Assembly (NCBI GenBank): GCA_011947345.1
Contig: JAAVTG010000868.1
Coordinates: forward strand, 62,001-126,000
From: Phytophthora quininea
Lineage: Eukaryota > Oomycota > Peronosporomycetes > Peronosporales > Peronosporaceae
Length of the DNA: 64,000 nt
Reading direction: 5' to 3'
How positions within the stretch are numbered: position 1 is the first letter of the stretch; every line of letters starts with the position of its first letter. A program made the position numbers and the translations under genes. Positions 1-10,318 of the stretch are shown in pieces. The notes under the pieces are model-generated. The model saw nothing but the letters and a program-made list of their open reading frames with translations, was not told the origin of the DNA and ran no database searches.

Positions 1-19
1 CCGTAACCCCACGCGCACC

Positions 20-1040
20 ATTGGCGACACCCCACGTGTGACTATCGAAAACTTCTTTAGTAAATAGATGCAGGACGGTTGGCGCGTTGGCCACGTCGTC
101 GATCGTCTCTGCTTTTCCAGATTTTGGCATCGCCACAGATACGGAGATGGCGTTCAGATTGAGCGCTTCATCTGCATACCAAGCGCATCGTGCGGCAAAA
201 TCGAAGTGCTTGAAATGCAGCACCGATCGGCCCCGGGCTCCAAGCTGAAAGTCATGTACGCGAGTGACAATGGCTGCATGCGGCGGGAACTTAGTGGACC
301 TGGACGATATCATCGAGTCAACAAGTGCGGAGGGTTCCTTACCTTCATACTGAGCATGCCATAGATCTGTAGCTGGGTTTGCGTTGGCGCAAAGGCATGC
401 TTCGACGGCCGGGTTCCAGAGCCAGTAATTGAAAGCAGGTCCGATGGCGCTGGCTGCGTTAATATTGGGCGGGACTTGGTTCATCTGACAGGGCTGGACG
501 CTTGACGAAGTGGATTGGCATAAGTCCAAATAGAAACGAACTATGCGAGGATTGTCGGCGATCGCCGCTAGAATTTTACCATGGCTGTCCGACGAGGAAC
601 TAGAACCGTTGCCGGACACATGTGCCACTGGGTTGTGTCTAGAATGATCCATCGTCTCCCCGGATTGAGCTTAGGTAATGGAATTCAGAATCGTACCAAG
701 GGCATCGGTAGGCCGACGATGGCTGAGGGAGAGCGCTTGCGGGATCCTCGCCTGAGTGATGAGGGTCATCATCGAAATGGATACCGATGGTAGACCGAAG
801 GCTTGAGGTGATCCGACGGTTGCCTTCAATATAGGGTGTGTGCGTCGACAGCATGTCGGACGCTGACGGTCGATTCCACACCCGTCATTGCGTTGATCCA
901 ACGCAGCGTATCATCCGGTTGCGGATGAGCGCGGAGAGGGACAAAGCCTGCCAAAATCCTGTGAATCGTGCGCGTCCTATCGATTCCGGAATACGGTCTA
1001 GGGCGGTGGAGAGTTATTCATCCAGTCCTTGATGGACATT
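20..1040 (-). pseudogene. Gag-like ORF relic of a retroelement
   Basis: No open frame survives, but reverse-strand translation gives blocks that match the better preserved ORFs at 10319-11444. Around 490-590 it reads ADNPRIVRFY followed by LCQ, against ADNPELLRFY and QCQ there. Around 70-260 it reads QLGARGRSVLHF with an alanine-rich run after it, against EFGVRGLSILHL there. The two loci are therefore copies of one element family. I infer a gag-like structural protein of a tyrosine-recombinase or other retroelement; no catalytic motif is visible. The stretch 1040-1740 holds only short frames that I could not match. Confidence 0.45.
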
Positions 1041-1740
1041 TGGTCGTGGTAGATTTTGTTTTTGCCAAACAGGAAATAGTGAACAGGCGAAACTTCGCGT
1101 AGGTCGGAAATATTCGACTGGAAATCGCCGAAAAGAGTTCGAATGGTCGCCAAGACCTCTGATTAAGCCGCTACTTGACCCAGCACGGACGTCTGGGCAC
1201 TAAGCACTGCTACGGCTTTTCCAAGCAATTCTCCCGGACCGCCGTTTTAGTGCTCGGCGGCATCGACCTGGCGGTGTTGGACGATGTCGTTCGGTACTTG
1301 CAGGCGCACGGTTGGGAACGACAGTATATTCAAGGTGGCAACAGGACCAGGCAATATCGTGGCGGTCCCGTACACCGAGGTGCTAATGCCAGCGGTTGAA
1401 GGTAGGTTTTTGAGGAAGAGCAGTACAGCAAAAGATGTCGAAGCCGAGGACGACATCGTGGAACGGACGAGTTGTAGCTTTTTTTTTTTTCGGACTTTAG
1501 TTTTAGCGAACAACATTCGGAATGAGCTATTCTACTCTAAATTAAGCGGTGCGTTCGAGCACATCGAACCAACCACCAACTACTGGTTGAGCGACCTCGT
1601 TGCTCTTGGTTGGCTCTGATAGTTGGGTGGCATGTGTTGATGTGCCGCCGGAAGTTGCCATTACTCAAGTTCCGAAAAACTCTTCTTCGACCAGTTCGCC
1701 GACAGAATTTCAGAATACTAATTTTCAAGGATTCCGATAA

Positions 1741-2589
1741 AAACCATTGATCGGTTCGGATGGCTGGCACGAAGACAATTTCACGACCTCGCCGTGCTCG
1801 TTCCACGCAGTGGACAATTGGAGCATCAAGGAAGAACGGATCTCGGTCCCAAAACGCAAAATCGACAAATTAAAGTCAGTCATCGCTGAATCGATCGGGG
1901 TCTCGTTCGTATCACAATCAAATCGACGTGATTCGACATACGAACAGCTTCATTCACGTGACGAAGCTGTTCATTCAACGCCTAGTCACAGTGAGGAATA
2001 GCTGCTAAAATCACCACAGACCTGGGGCCCCGATGACTAAATTGCTACGGAGGGACTTACTGTGACCTCGTTGAGGGCGTGCGCAATAAAATCAGGGTCA
2101 GACTCTGGGTGCTGCCGCCGGAAGATGAGGCTCTTTCCTAGACGCATGCTGGTGACCCACCAGTGGGTCGTGGCCTGATTAATCAATCAGACCTCGTCGA
2201 ACGCTGGAATGCGCTCTAGCAAGGGCATTGGAATACCGGCAAACTCGATCTGAGAAACCAGACCCTTCCACCAAAGCCAAATGGGGGTCAAGGCTGTCGG
2301 CATCAGGTGTCTCGAGGCAAGTCATCATACACAGCGACCTTCGTTGGATTGCCAATGCGGTTGAGAAAATGAACTCAAGCTTGCCAAGCGGGCAAAGCGA
2401 ACTTCGTCATGGTACACTGAACCAGGCACAGTACCGGCTACATTTCGATGTACACATGCTACGATGAAGCAAGGAGCAGACTCAAGGATATGATGTTCAC
2501 CAACAATCTAACACTCTTAACATTCGGCAGGTATTGAACGGCGTCAGCAAATTGAGGCGACGACGAACCAACTCAAGCGCGGGTCCGTG
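1741..2589. other. No recognisable gene
   Basis: Only short unmatched frames occur here. Position between the gag-like relic and the recombinase relic suggests decayed mobile-element DNA, but nothing in the sequence proves it. Confidence 0.4.
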
Positions 2590-3791
2590 GCTGCAGAACA
2601 CTTCATCAATGCAGCAAGAACTTCAGATTCTGGGAAGCCTTCTGTAGAGACTTCGGCTTCCCCATATGGATCGACGAGTTGACGACGGAACAGTAAGCTC
2701 GGATGGTCGGATTATTTGCCGGGTTGTGCGCTTCAGAAGGACATAACAAGTCCGAACGCGGGAACAAGTACCAGACATTCGACAGAAAGATGGCATCGGT
2801 GGTATTCGCACACAAGGTAGTTCAGAGCGCCAAGCTCAATTTCCGCGATCCGAAATTTGAGCTAATTGCTCAGGGATACGAGCGTGCAAATGGCGGAGTG
2901 GACTGGAAGCAGCTAGTTACTATACCAATGCTGCTCGAGACGCAACGATTAGTGAAGGGAGAAAACCAAGAGAAAGAACTCCTTTGGGGGATCGTTTATC
3001 CTAGGGTTCTTCTTTCTGGACCGAAGCTCAGAGCTTTGGGACCCTCTAAGGACCGACCGCTCTACTGGGAAGGATCATGTTCATTACCTCAAAGCAAGCA
3101 CCGTAATACTAAGAGACAGACATGGAACCCCGGTCGAATCGAGCTCAACAAACCCACATTACGTGGAAGTGATGTTGGAGTCCCGCAAGGGAGACCGGGT
3201 CGCGCAAGCTGTAACAATCCGCCACTACAGATCCGAACACGAAGTGCTATGCCCAGTCGCTGCGACTATCGATGTCTGCGTATTAGAGCCACTTGTCGAA
3301 TCGCACCCGTAGGACCATGTCTAACCTCGACTTCGAAGAAGGGAACAATCAAAAAGACTCGAATAGTCAAACTCATCACGGAAGCAGCTTTCAACTTGGA
3401 GTTTCCCCGAAACGATTACTCTGCACATTCATTGCGCATCGGAGGAGTTTGTACCCTGCTCGCAGCAGGGAAGAGTGACCAGGTCATCCGTCTAATGGGC
3501 AGATGGCCAAGTTGGTGCTTCTCGGTTTACACAAGACTAAGGCCAGGGATGACGCGCGACGAGGCAAGTTGCATGATAAAAGCCTCAACTTGGGAATGCC
3601 ATGAAACAGGATACACATCGAACCAGCTCTCACAACATTCAGGGGGAACTCCAGCGAGACTAACTCCCAGAGCTAACAAAGTCAACTTGCCCCTACGCAG
3701 TGATCTCCCGAAGGAGGAAACAGGAAAGTTGGCTAGTCCACCGACAAGCACAGCATACCTTGTCGGTCAGCATACCGATCTCTTTCTTTGA
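2590..3791 (+). pseudogene. Tyrosine recombinase relic (Crypton or DIRS-like)
   Basis: The longest frame (from 2703) looks open for 362 codons, but it mixes reading frames. The N-terminal SAM-like region starts near 2617 (FRFWEAFCRDFG) and is cut by a TAA near 2696. The middle catalytic part, about 3010-3270, is only coherent in another frame (SSELWDPLRTD ... LRDRHGTPVE ... TIRHYRSEHEVLCPVAA). The C-terminal core near 3430-3540 is back in the first frame, with HSLRIGG (the H-x-x-R box), GRW and a following VYTRL tyrosine. This is the signature of tyrosine recombinases used by Crypton and DIRS/Ngaro elements. At least two frameshifts and one nonsense codon make it a relic. No reverse transcriptase adjoins it. 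Confidence 0.65.
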
Positions 3792-4285
3792 GCGAGTATC
3801 AAACACACACGCAGACTGATTTCCAAATTGTCTATCATAAAAAACTCTTCCGTTGTGTTGGTTGACCTTACTCAGAACCGTACTTCCACAGTGTTTAGAG
3901 AAACCCGGGGAAGGGCTGGATAATGTGTGTGTGGGCCGACTCTGCAAGTATCTCGTAAATGTCTGTGGCGCTTTGCACATCGATGTTCTGTTGGCGCTGG
4001 ATAATTTATGGCAGTATCACGATCGTACAATGTGCACAGAATATATAATGCATATCGATACATTTTCACATTTTAGATGCTGCGGGAGCATTGTCGGTGT
4101 TTCTGTCTCCAGCTTTGCGTAACCCTAGTTTTTGTTATTGGTTTCTTTAGAATAATACATTCTAATAAAAATGTAAACCCACGTTTTCTATAGTTTTATT
4201 TTAATTAAAATGCTGTACTTACCATAAAATATCAGTAAAAAATGATTATAATAAATTATAGACTTCCTTGACAATCAAAATCGCC
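3792..4285. other. AT-rich upstream region of the intact ankyrin gene
   Basis: No coding sequence is recognised. Base composition becomes markedly AT-rich from about 4120 to the start codon at 4286, as expected for a promoter and 5' leader. I see no clear oomycete initiator. Confidence 0.4.
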
Positions 4286-6382
4286 ATGGCGGACCCGCTG
4301 CTCGCGGTGACGCTGTTATTCCGCTCCAAGGGCGAGTTTACCGACCTGCCTCACGTCGTCAGCTCCGTCTCCACCTACCTGGACAGCTCCATCGAGCTGC
4401 CATTGGACGAGGCCGTCAAGTTCGAGTCTATCAAGTTATTAGACCGCATCTGGACCAGCAGTGAAGTGTTCGTTAATAACTCGGCCATCTCCACGGTTCC
4501 ATGGACCATCAGAAAATTTCTGAGGACCGACAGCCACTACCGTCAATACCAATTCAATGCGTCACTAAAAGAAGCCGTCGAGCGAAGGAAACTCGACATT
4601 GTCAAGTGGCTGTTCGATCACTTTCAGGGCTGTTTAGTCCGCTCCAAAGTGGTAAAGAAAGTGGCTAAAACAGGGCAGATCGACATTTTGCAGTTCTTCA
4701 GGGACCGTGACACGAAACTTATGACGGCAAGTGCTCGTCAACAAGCTGGAGACTTGGGTATTCGCGTCGAGTGGACGAGTGATCTCATGTGCAAAGCGGC
4801 GAACAAAGGCTACGGTAATGTGGTGTGGTGGCTTCATGCTAACGTTCCGGGACGACACGCTAGAACCGAGGCATTTGTATCCGCAGTAAGCACGTGTGAT
4901 ATCGCACTGGCCGAGTGGCTACTTCGTCATGGCGCTGAGTGGCCCAACCACGACGCAAAGTCGTGGATGGCTCAGCAAGTTGCAGCTAAAGGTCGACTAG
5001 ACGTGCTCAAGTGGATAGCGAAAAAGGACGAGGTTGTTGGACTTGAAGGAGCGGTAGTTAAGGCAGCTGAAAGTGGACACTTTGAAGTGGTTCAGTGGCT
5101 GATCGACCACGACGTGAAGAGTGCCAGGAGGACTCATTTGACTGATCTGGGTGGAGAGGTTTCTCTCGCCGTCCACACTGCAGCTGTCAATGGTCATTTA
5201 AGAGTCGCCAAGTATCTTCTTGCGCGGGCAATGATGCCTAGAGATAGTGTAGAACGTGCCGTTCGGGCAGCTGAACAGCAGCGCAGGCTTGATATCAGCT
5301 ATCGCGTGAACGCTTGGAATCGAGCTGGGAAAGTGTCGGGTAGGACGATGGTCGAGGCTGCGAAGAATGGTTTTCTTGATGTCGTTCAGTGGCTGTGCAT
5401 TGAATTTAAGGACGACTCCGACGTGGACCTGTTCAACTACGTTCCGGAAAGGAGTTACAAGAAAACGAATGCGATGGACGCGGCAGCGGCCAACGGACAT
5501 CTGAACGTGCTGGAATTTCTGCATAGCCTCAACGCAGCATCGAAAAAGCGGAAGCGAGACGATTTCTTGGAGACATCTCGTTTGACATGCACCACAGAAG
5601 GACTGACCGAAGCAGCTCGCAATGGACATCTATACGTGGTCCAGTGGCTCTGCTCGACTATATCAAACCTGAACTGGACGCAAGCAATGAATGCGGCGGC
5701 ACTTTGTGGCCATCTGAACATTGTACAATGGCTCTACGAGCACGGATCGAGAGAGAGTATTTCGGAAACGTTGACTAATTCCGCTCAATTTGGTCAATTT
5801 GAAGTCGTGAAGTGGCTGGTTCAGAAATGCCCTGACGAATGCACCACTGCTGTGATGGACAACGCCGCAGGATCCGGAAACCTGGAAATGGTGCAATGGT
5901 TGCACGAACATACTAGTGCAGACTGTACGGAGAACGCCATGGACTCCGCGGCCGGGAGTGGTCATTTAAATGTAGTGAAATGGCTGCATTCACATCGGTC
6001 AGAAGGATGCACCAGTAGTGCCATGGATAAAGCAGCGTATTGTTGTGATCTAGAAGCCATCAAGTGGCTGCATACTCACAGAACCGAGGGCTGCACGGCA
6101 TATGCGATGGATAGCGCTGCTGAAGAGGGCTCTTTCAAAACTGTCCAGTGGTTGTTCACGCATCGGTCGGAGGGCTGTACAACGGAGGCTCTCGACGAAG
6201 CAGCGATCAATGGCAATTTCGAGATTGTTTTGTTCCTACACTCCCAGGTTCACAACGCGTGGGAGAAGTCATCGGACCCACAAACCGAATGGATGTACAG
6301 CCCGGAAATTCGTATTCCGGACTTGCATGAGTGGATTCTCGAGCATTATCCCGAGTTTCGCGCTCAAGAAGGACACGCATGA
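4286..6382 (+). CDS. Ankyrin-repeat-like protein, intact, 698 aa
   Basis: Single uninterrupted frame. I chose the ATG at 4286 because all family members here begin with a short leader then LLAV.LLF.SK; the upstream TTG at 4268 is not supported. Residues 1 to about 110 form a conserved head (LPHVV..VS..LDSS.ELPL..A.KF.SI.LLDRIW). The rest is ankyrin-type repeats, irregular at first and very regular in the last third, where units such as CTENAMDSAAGSGHL + NVVKWLHSHRSEG are 28 residues long, shorter than the canonical 33. The C-terminus ends in the family signature WILEHYPE. No signal peptide, membrane segment or enzymatic domain is visible. Ankyrin repeats generally mediate protein-protein contacts; substrate and pathway are unknown. 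It is the only long ankyrin gene in the window with no break, so it serves as the reference for the relics. Confidence 0.85.
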   Translation: MADPLLAVTLLFRSKGEFTDLPHVVSSVSTYLDSSIELPLDEAVKFESIKLLDRIWTSSEVFVNNSAISTVPWTIRKFLRTDSHYRQYQFNASLKEAVERRKLDIVKWLFDHFQGCLVRSKVVKKVAKTGQIDILQFFRDRDTKLMTASARQQAGDLGIRVEWTSDLMCKAANKGYGNVVWWLHANVPGRHARTEAFVSAVSTCDIALAEWLLRHGAEWPNHDAKSWMAQQVAAKGRLDVLKWIAKKDEVVGLEGAVVKAAESGHFEVVQWLIDHDVKSARRTHLTDLGGEVSLAVHTAAVNGHLRVAKYLLARAMMPRDSVERAVRAAEQQRRLDISYRVNAWNRAGKVSGRTMVEAAKNGFLDVVQWLCIEFKDDSDVDLFNYVPERSYKKTNAMDAAAANGHLNVLEFLHSLNAASKKRKRDDFLETSRLTCTTEGLTEAARNGHLYVVQWLCSTISNLNWTQAMNAAALCGHLNIVQWLYEHGSRESISETLTNSAQFGQFEVVKWLVQKCPDECTTAVMDNAAGSGNLEMVQWLHEHTSADCTENAMDSAAGSGHLNVVKWLHSHRSEGCTSSAMDKAAYCCDLEAIKWLHTHRTEGCTAYAMDSAAEEGSFKTVQWLFTHRSEGCTTEALDEAAINGNFEIVLFLHSQVHNAWEKSSDPQTEWMYSPEIRIPDLHEWILEHYPEFRAQEGHA

Positions 6383-6589
6383 ATGCTGTCGTTGAGAAGC
6401 ACGAGATTAGCGTCGTACGTCCAAGTTTTACTTTTCTTTTTATATTTGTGATGAAGGCGTCGGCATGTTTGATGAACCAAAACTGGAAACCAAACGGTTA
6501 TGATTTTGTGAATGAAATTTGCTATCAATGCCTTCGGAGGAGCCGATGGTAAAAAGGATCTCACGAAAATCACTTATCGGCATTTCAAG

Positions 6590-7600
6590 GCGCCAGATCT
6601 GTCATGAGCCCACTTGTTCAATTTGTGTCGGGGACCTGTCGGTAAGGTGACGGAGGTACAGTAATATTTCGAGATGCGTGAGGCTGGCAGCATCAGCAAA
6701 GCCCATTTCAGTGCATCCTTCAGTGCGGTGGGTTTGTAGCCACTGCACAACATGGAAGCGCCCTCTCTTAGCGGCTCCATCCATCGCTTTCCTCGTGCAC
6801 CTTCTCCCCGATTCGTATGCAGCCACTTCACGACGTCTAAGTGGCCTTCGGTGGCTGCTCCATCCATCGCTTGTGTTGTGCAACCCGTTGTAGTACTTGC
6901 ATGAAGCCACCGTACCATCTCAAGATGTCCATTTGTTGCAGCGTAGTCCATTGCCCAAGCCGTACACGCTTCAGATCCATGGTTACAGAGCCATTTCACC
7001 ACCTCTATGTGCCCCTTTTCCGCAGCAGAATCGATCGCTATGGCTGATAGACTGAGCTTCATGTTCTCGTGGAGCCACTGGACAATGTCCAAGCGACCAC
7101 TAGAAGCCGCATTTACCATCGCTTCAGCGGTGCATTTGGGATAAGAGCGTGGCTTTAGCTCGCCGTCTCGTGCACGCTTTCTCGCATTCGCCAAGATTGT
7201 TTGTTGTAAGTCAAACAGATAGATCAGAACGTCAAGGTGGCCTCTGGCTGCTGCTGCATCCATCGTCGTGAGGAAGTGTTCGTCACCTGTTTCATCGTAA
7301 GTTGCGCAATTGGCAAACAAATCAACGTCATACACTACAACCAGCGAGGTATCCATGCAGCGCAGCCTCCGTTAGCGTCTGCCCCGAGACCATCTCAGGC
7401 ATATTCTGAAGCGCTATGATTCTTGAGAACGCACGATGTTGTTTCTTAGCTTGGATTGCACGTGGGATGGTGTTCGTTGGGGCTTCTGCACGGGCGTGGA
7501 GATATTTGGCGAATGTGAACAACCTGAACGTGCTGGAGTGGTTAATAATGACGCTAAGCAGCGCCACCGCCAGCACCCCGAGCTTGCTGGGCGAGCGGTT
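6590..7600 (-). pseudogene. Ankyrin-repeat-like pseudogene
   Basis: Reverse-strand translation gives family repeats, for example AMDYAATNGHLEMVRWLH, and an internal basic insert (ANARKRARDGE) also seen in other members as KRKRD. The frame changes near 6800: the downstream frame continues with AMDGAAKRGRFHVVQWLQ and THRTEGCT. A further shift lies near 7340, where the upstream part (TFAKYLHARAEAPTN ... TLTEAALHGYL) is in another frame. The conserved head is not recognisable upstream of about 7600, so the gene is also truncated. It lies tail-to-tail with the intact gene at 4286-6382. Confidence 0.7.
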
Positions 7601-7771
7601 GGCAAGGAACAGCAGCGACCCTCTTCAGGGACAATCACTCGGAATGGTAAACGTTTAATGACATGCAATGGGAACCCACTTCCTGATACTCATACAAAAC
7701 GGAAGTCTCACGTCAGTAATGGCAGGCTGGTCTGTATGTGAGGGAAATATACTCCAATTCCCAGCCAAGCG

Positions 7772-8344
7772 ATGACGGTGCTACAGCCTACGAAGCTGCT
7801 CACGCTGGCGTTCATCGTGCGCGAACAAGCGCCCGAGGCGACGCAGGTGCTGCTGGGTATGAAGAAGCGTGGCTTCGGCGCCGGCAAGTGGAATGGCTTC
7901 GGGGGCAAGGTGGAGGCTTCGGACGCCAGCATCGTGGCCGCCACGGCGCGCGAGATCCGCGAGGAAGCCAACGTCTCAGTGGCGGAGGCCAATCTGCAGC
8001 CCCGTGGTGTGCTGCAGTTCTCGTTCGTTAATGGCAAAGAGATCATGGTACAGCTAGGTAGTAAATTGCATGTGATGCCAAGTCTTCTTACTTGTTGTTG
8101 CCTATTGCAGGAGGTTCATGTGTATTTGACCACAACGTTCGCTGGTGAACCGTCCGAAAGCGACGAGATGCAGCCTCACTGGTTCGACGTCCAGGATATC
8201 CCATTTAAGAACATGTGGGCGGACGACGCCTTGTGGCTGCCTCACGTCCTCAATGGCAACAGCGTGAACGGCCGCTTCCACTTTGCCGAAGATGAAAACA
8301 CGATACTAGAGCACGAGCTGGAGGTGCTCCCTGCACAACAGTGA
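7772..8344 (+). CDS. NUDT1: NUDT1/MTH1-like Nudix hydrolase with one intron
   Basis: The N-terminus shows VLLGMKKRGFGAGKWNGFGGKV, the hallmark of MTH1-type enzymes, which hydrolyse oxidised purine nucleoside triphosphates such as 8-oxo-dGTP and clean the nucleotide pool. The Nudix helix follows, ending REIREEANV with the REuxEE metal-binding core; the loop before it seems one residue longer than the standard box and has Asp where Glu is usual. The C-terminal half (ESDEM.P.WF...IPFKNMWADD) also matches the MTH1 family. The frame is open throughout, but 8048-8110 has GT...AG borders and is 63 nt without a stop. Removing it joins EIM to EVHVYLT, as the family alignment requires, giving 169 instead of 190 residues. 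Intact and apparently functional. Confidence 0.88.
   Translation: MTVLQPTKLLTLAFIVREQAPEATQVLLGMKKRGFGAGKWNGFGGKVEASDASIVAATAREIREEANVSVAEANLQPRGVLQFSFVNGKEIMVQLGSKLHVMPSLLTCCCLLQEVHVYLTTTFAGEPSESDEMQPHWFDVQDIPFKNMWADDALWLPHVLNGNSVNGRFHFAEDENTILEHELEVLPAQQ
8048..8110 (+). other. Predicted 63-nt in-frame intron
   Basis: Starts GTACAG, ends TTGCAG after a pyrimidine-rich stretch, and has a length divisible by three with no stop codon. Translated, it would insert 21 residues with no counterpart in MTH1-type proteins exactly before the conserved EVHVYLT strand. Confidence 0.75.
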
Positions 8345-9153
8345 AGGAGGCACCACGTAACTATAGACAATCTTGTGAGAAGTTTTCCGTTAGCTCATCG
8401 AAGTTGGTTCTTTTTTTTACATGAACTTACTGACTCGTTCTGTGTTTCCGAGATTTAGTGAAGAGAGGAGGTTCGCATCGATGACCGAACCCATTCCCAT
8501 CAAGACTTTAACGACAAAGTGGAGTGGATGTTTGACCCACACCGGTGGATGCCAAAGAAATCTACCCCGAGTCGAATTTGACATGATGGCTCTCCAGGAC
8601 AATCTCTTTCGATCGATATTCACTTTTCCTTTTACCTTCCAGCTAACACAACAAGATGCACGAAGACTGACAGCGAGGCGCCGAAGATGGAGGAATTCCA
8701 ACTAAAAGCTGAAACCCCAAGATCGCCTCCCTGGTGCGCTCCCCACGTTCCGTTGTCGTTTGGCCGCCATTTTCAACGTGGACGAGGTCAGGCTCCAGTG
8801 GGATCGAGTCGAGTTGAATCCCCGATAACCACCCAGGCAACTCGTTACAACAACTGGCGTCGCATAGCCGCAGAAAAGAACATCCTTCCCCAGGTATCTG
8901 TCCCCGTGGCGCCATCGGGACAAGAGCTGGTTTTGAGAATTATCCGCGTAGCACCTGACTCCAAGCTGGTGTGAAGATCTCTTATTCTAAACGTTTCGAT
9001 AATACATTTGAGGGCCTCTACGGCGGAGTACCAACCAGCAGCCTCTTGATGAATGCCAACACAAACCTCTCAATACGTCACGCCCGTCGTACAGTATTGA
9101 CTCCTCTGCCTCCTGCCTTGTGTGTTTGGCAAGCGGTGCGCTCAGTCGTTCAG
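8345..9153. other. No recognisable gene
   Basis: Overlapping open frames of about 95 codons lie on both strands (8421-8705 and 8687-8974 forward, 8417-8701 reverse). None shows a family motif, signal peptide or repeat shared with the rest of the window, so I do not call a gene. Confidence 0.4.
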
Positions 9154-10062
9154 TCACTGCGAGTCTCGGTATTCAGGATAGTGATCGAGTATCCAAGCAT
9201 TAATCTCTTGGACCTCATATCTCTCTGCTAGTTCGACCGCCCTTTTCGAACACCTTACTTGGAGCTGAAAATGTAAATACAAAACCATCTCGAACTGCCA
9301 GCACTCGGCTACGCCGTTGATGGTCTCGCTGGTGCAATCTCCCAAGTCATTGTCACTGAGCCACTTAACAACTTTAAGGTGCCCTTTACGAGACGCATAG
9401 TGCATGGCCCAGTATGTGCATCCTTCGGATCGGTGTTTGTGAAGCCATTTCAGTGTCCCCAACTCGCCTATTTCCGCAGCGCCATCCATTGCGGCGACGG
9501 TGCATCCTTCCGACCGATTCTCGTGGAGCCATTTCACGATATCGAGATGTCCTGCTCGAGCAGCATCGTCCATCACCTGCGGAGTGCAACCAGCGTTGGC
9601 ATTGCTGTGAAGCCACTGGATAACTTGTAGGTGACGATACTTCGCGACACCGTGCATGGCTTTGTCGGTGCATTCCTCGGAAGTGTGTGCATGGAACCAC
9701 TGCAACACTCGTAAGTGACCATTCTTAGCGGCAACATCCATTGAACGAGTACTGCAGGGTAGGTCTAACGTATCATGCAGTCACTGCACTACACGTAGAT
9801 GGCCGTTTCTGGCAGCATTGGTCATTGCTTCGTCACTGCACGTCGGAATCGATCGCAATTTCGATTCGCCGTCTCGTTTGCGTTTCCCTGACATTGTTTT
9901 GAGTTCCTTTCGCAGTTCGTACAAGTACTCGAGTACGTTTAAATGCCCATTCGCCGCAGCAGCATCCATCGCTCTGATTTGAAGGCCAAAGATATCAATA
10001 TCTAAACCACCAGCACCATATTCTGCATACAGCCACTTGACAGCGTCCAAGTGACCTCCAGC
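9154..10062 (-). pseudogene. Ankyrin pseudogene, 3' part, one nonsense codon
   Basis: In one reverse-strand frame this reads family repeats (for example AMDDAARAGHL + DIVKWLHENRSEG) to the intact family end INAWILDHYPEYRDSQ. A TGA at 9781-9783 replaces the Trp codon of a VVQW unit. The same TGA occurs in both arms of the large inverted repeat (16948-16950 and its mirror), while the copy at 53777-55692 keeps Trp. The 5' part stops abruptly at about 10062, where sequence homologous to another part of the same gene continues in the opposite orientation. It is therefore a rearranged fragment. Confidence 0.8.
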
Positions 10063-10318
10063 TTAGTTGGACAAGAACAACAAACTGGACAACACCAGCG
10101 GCTTGGTTTTATATGCCGCACAAGGTGGCCATCTAGGTGTTATCCAATGGTTACTTCAGCGCGATGCCGGTGGGGTGATTATTGAAAAGGTTAGCTTTGG
10201 GATCCATTGCGCTGGTAGGCACGGCCACCTCGACGTCGCCAAGTACCTTCGAGGCCACTTTCCTACGGTGTCAGAGCGTGGCGCTCGCTCCGTCAAAATA
10301 GGAATGGTAGAAGCCGCT
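10063..10318 (+). pseudogene. Inverted middle fragment of the same ankyrin gene
   Basis: Forward-strand frame reads LDKNNKLDNTSGLVLYAAQG, then GVIQWLLQRDAGG and HGHLDVAKYLRGHFPTVSERG, matching 17200-17480 (reverse) and 29621-29860 (forward) in the inverted-repeat arms. It begins at the junction with the opposite-strand fragment and ends at about 10318 against gag-like sequence. Unlike the arm copies it keeps the frame after AGGVIIEK, because it has AAAA where they have AAA. Confidence 0.75.

Noticed and set aside
2703..3791. A single intact 362-codon gene
   Set aside because: The middle of the recombinase domain is only coherent in another frame, so the long open frame is a chance product of compensating frameshifts.
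4268..4285. TTG start for the intact ankyrin gene
   Set aside because: All relatives start at the ATG just before the LLAV head; the six extra codons have no counterpart.
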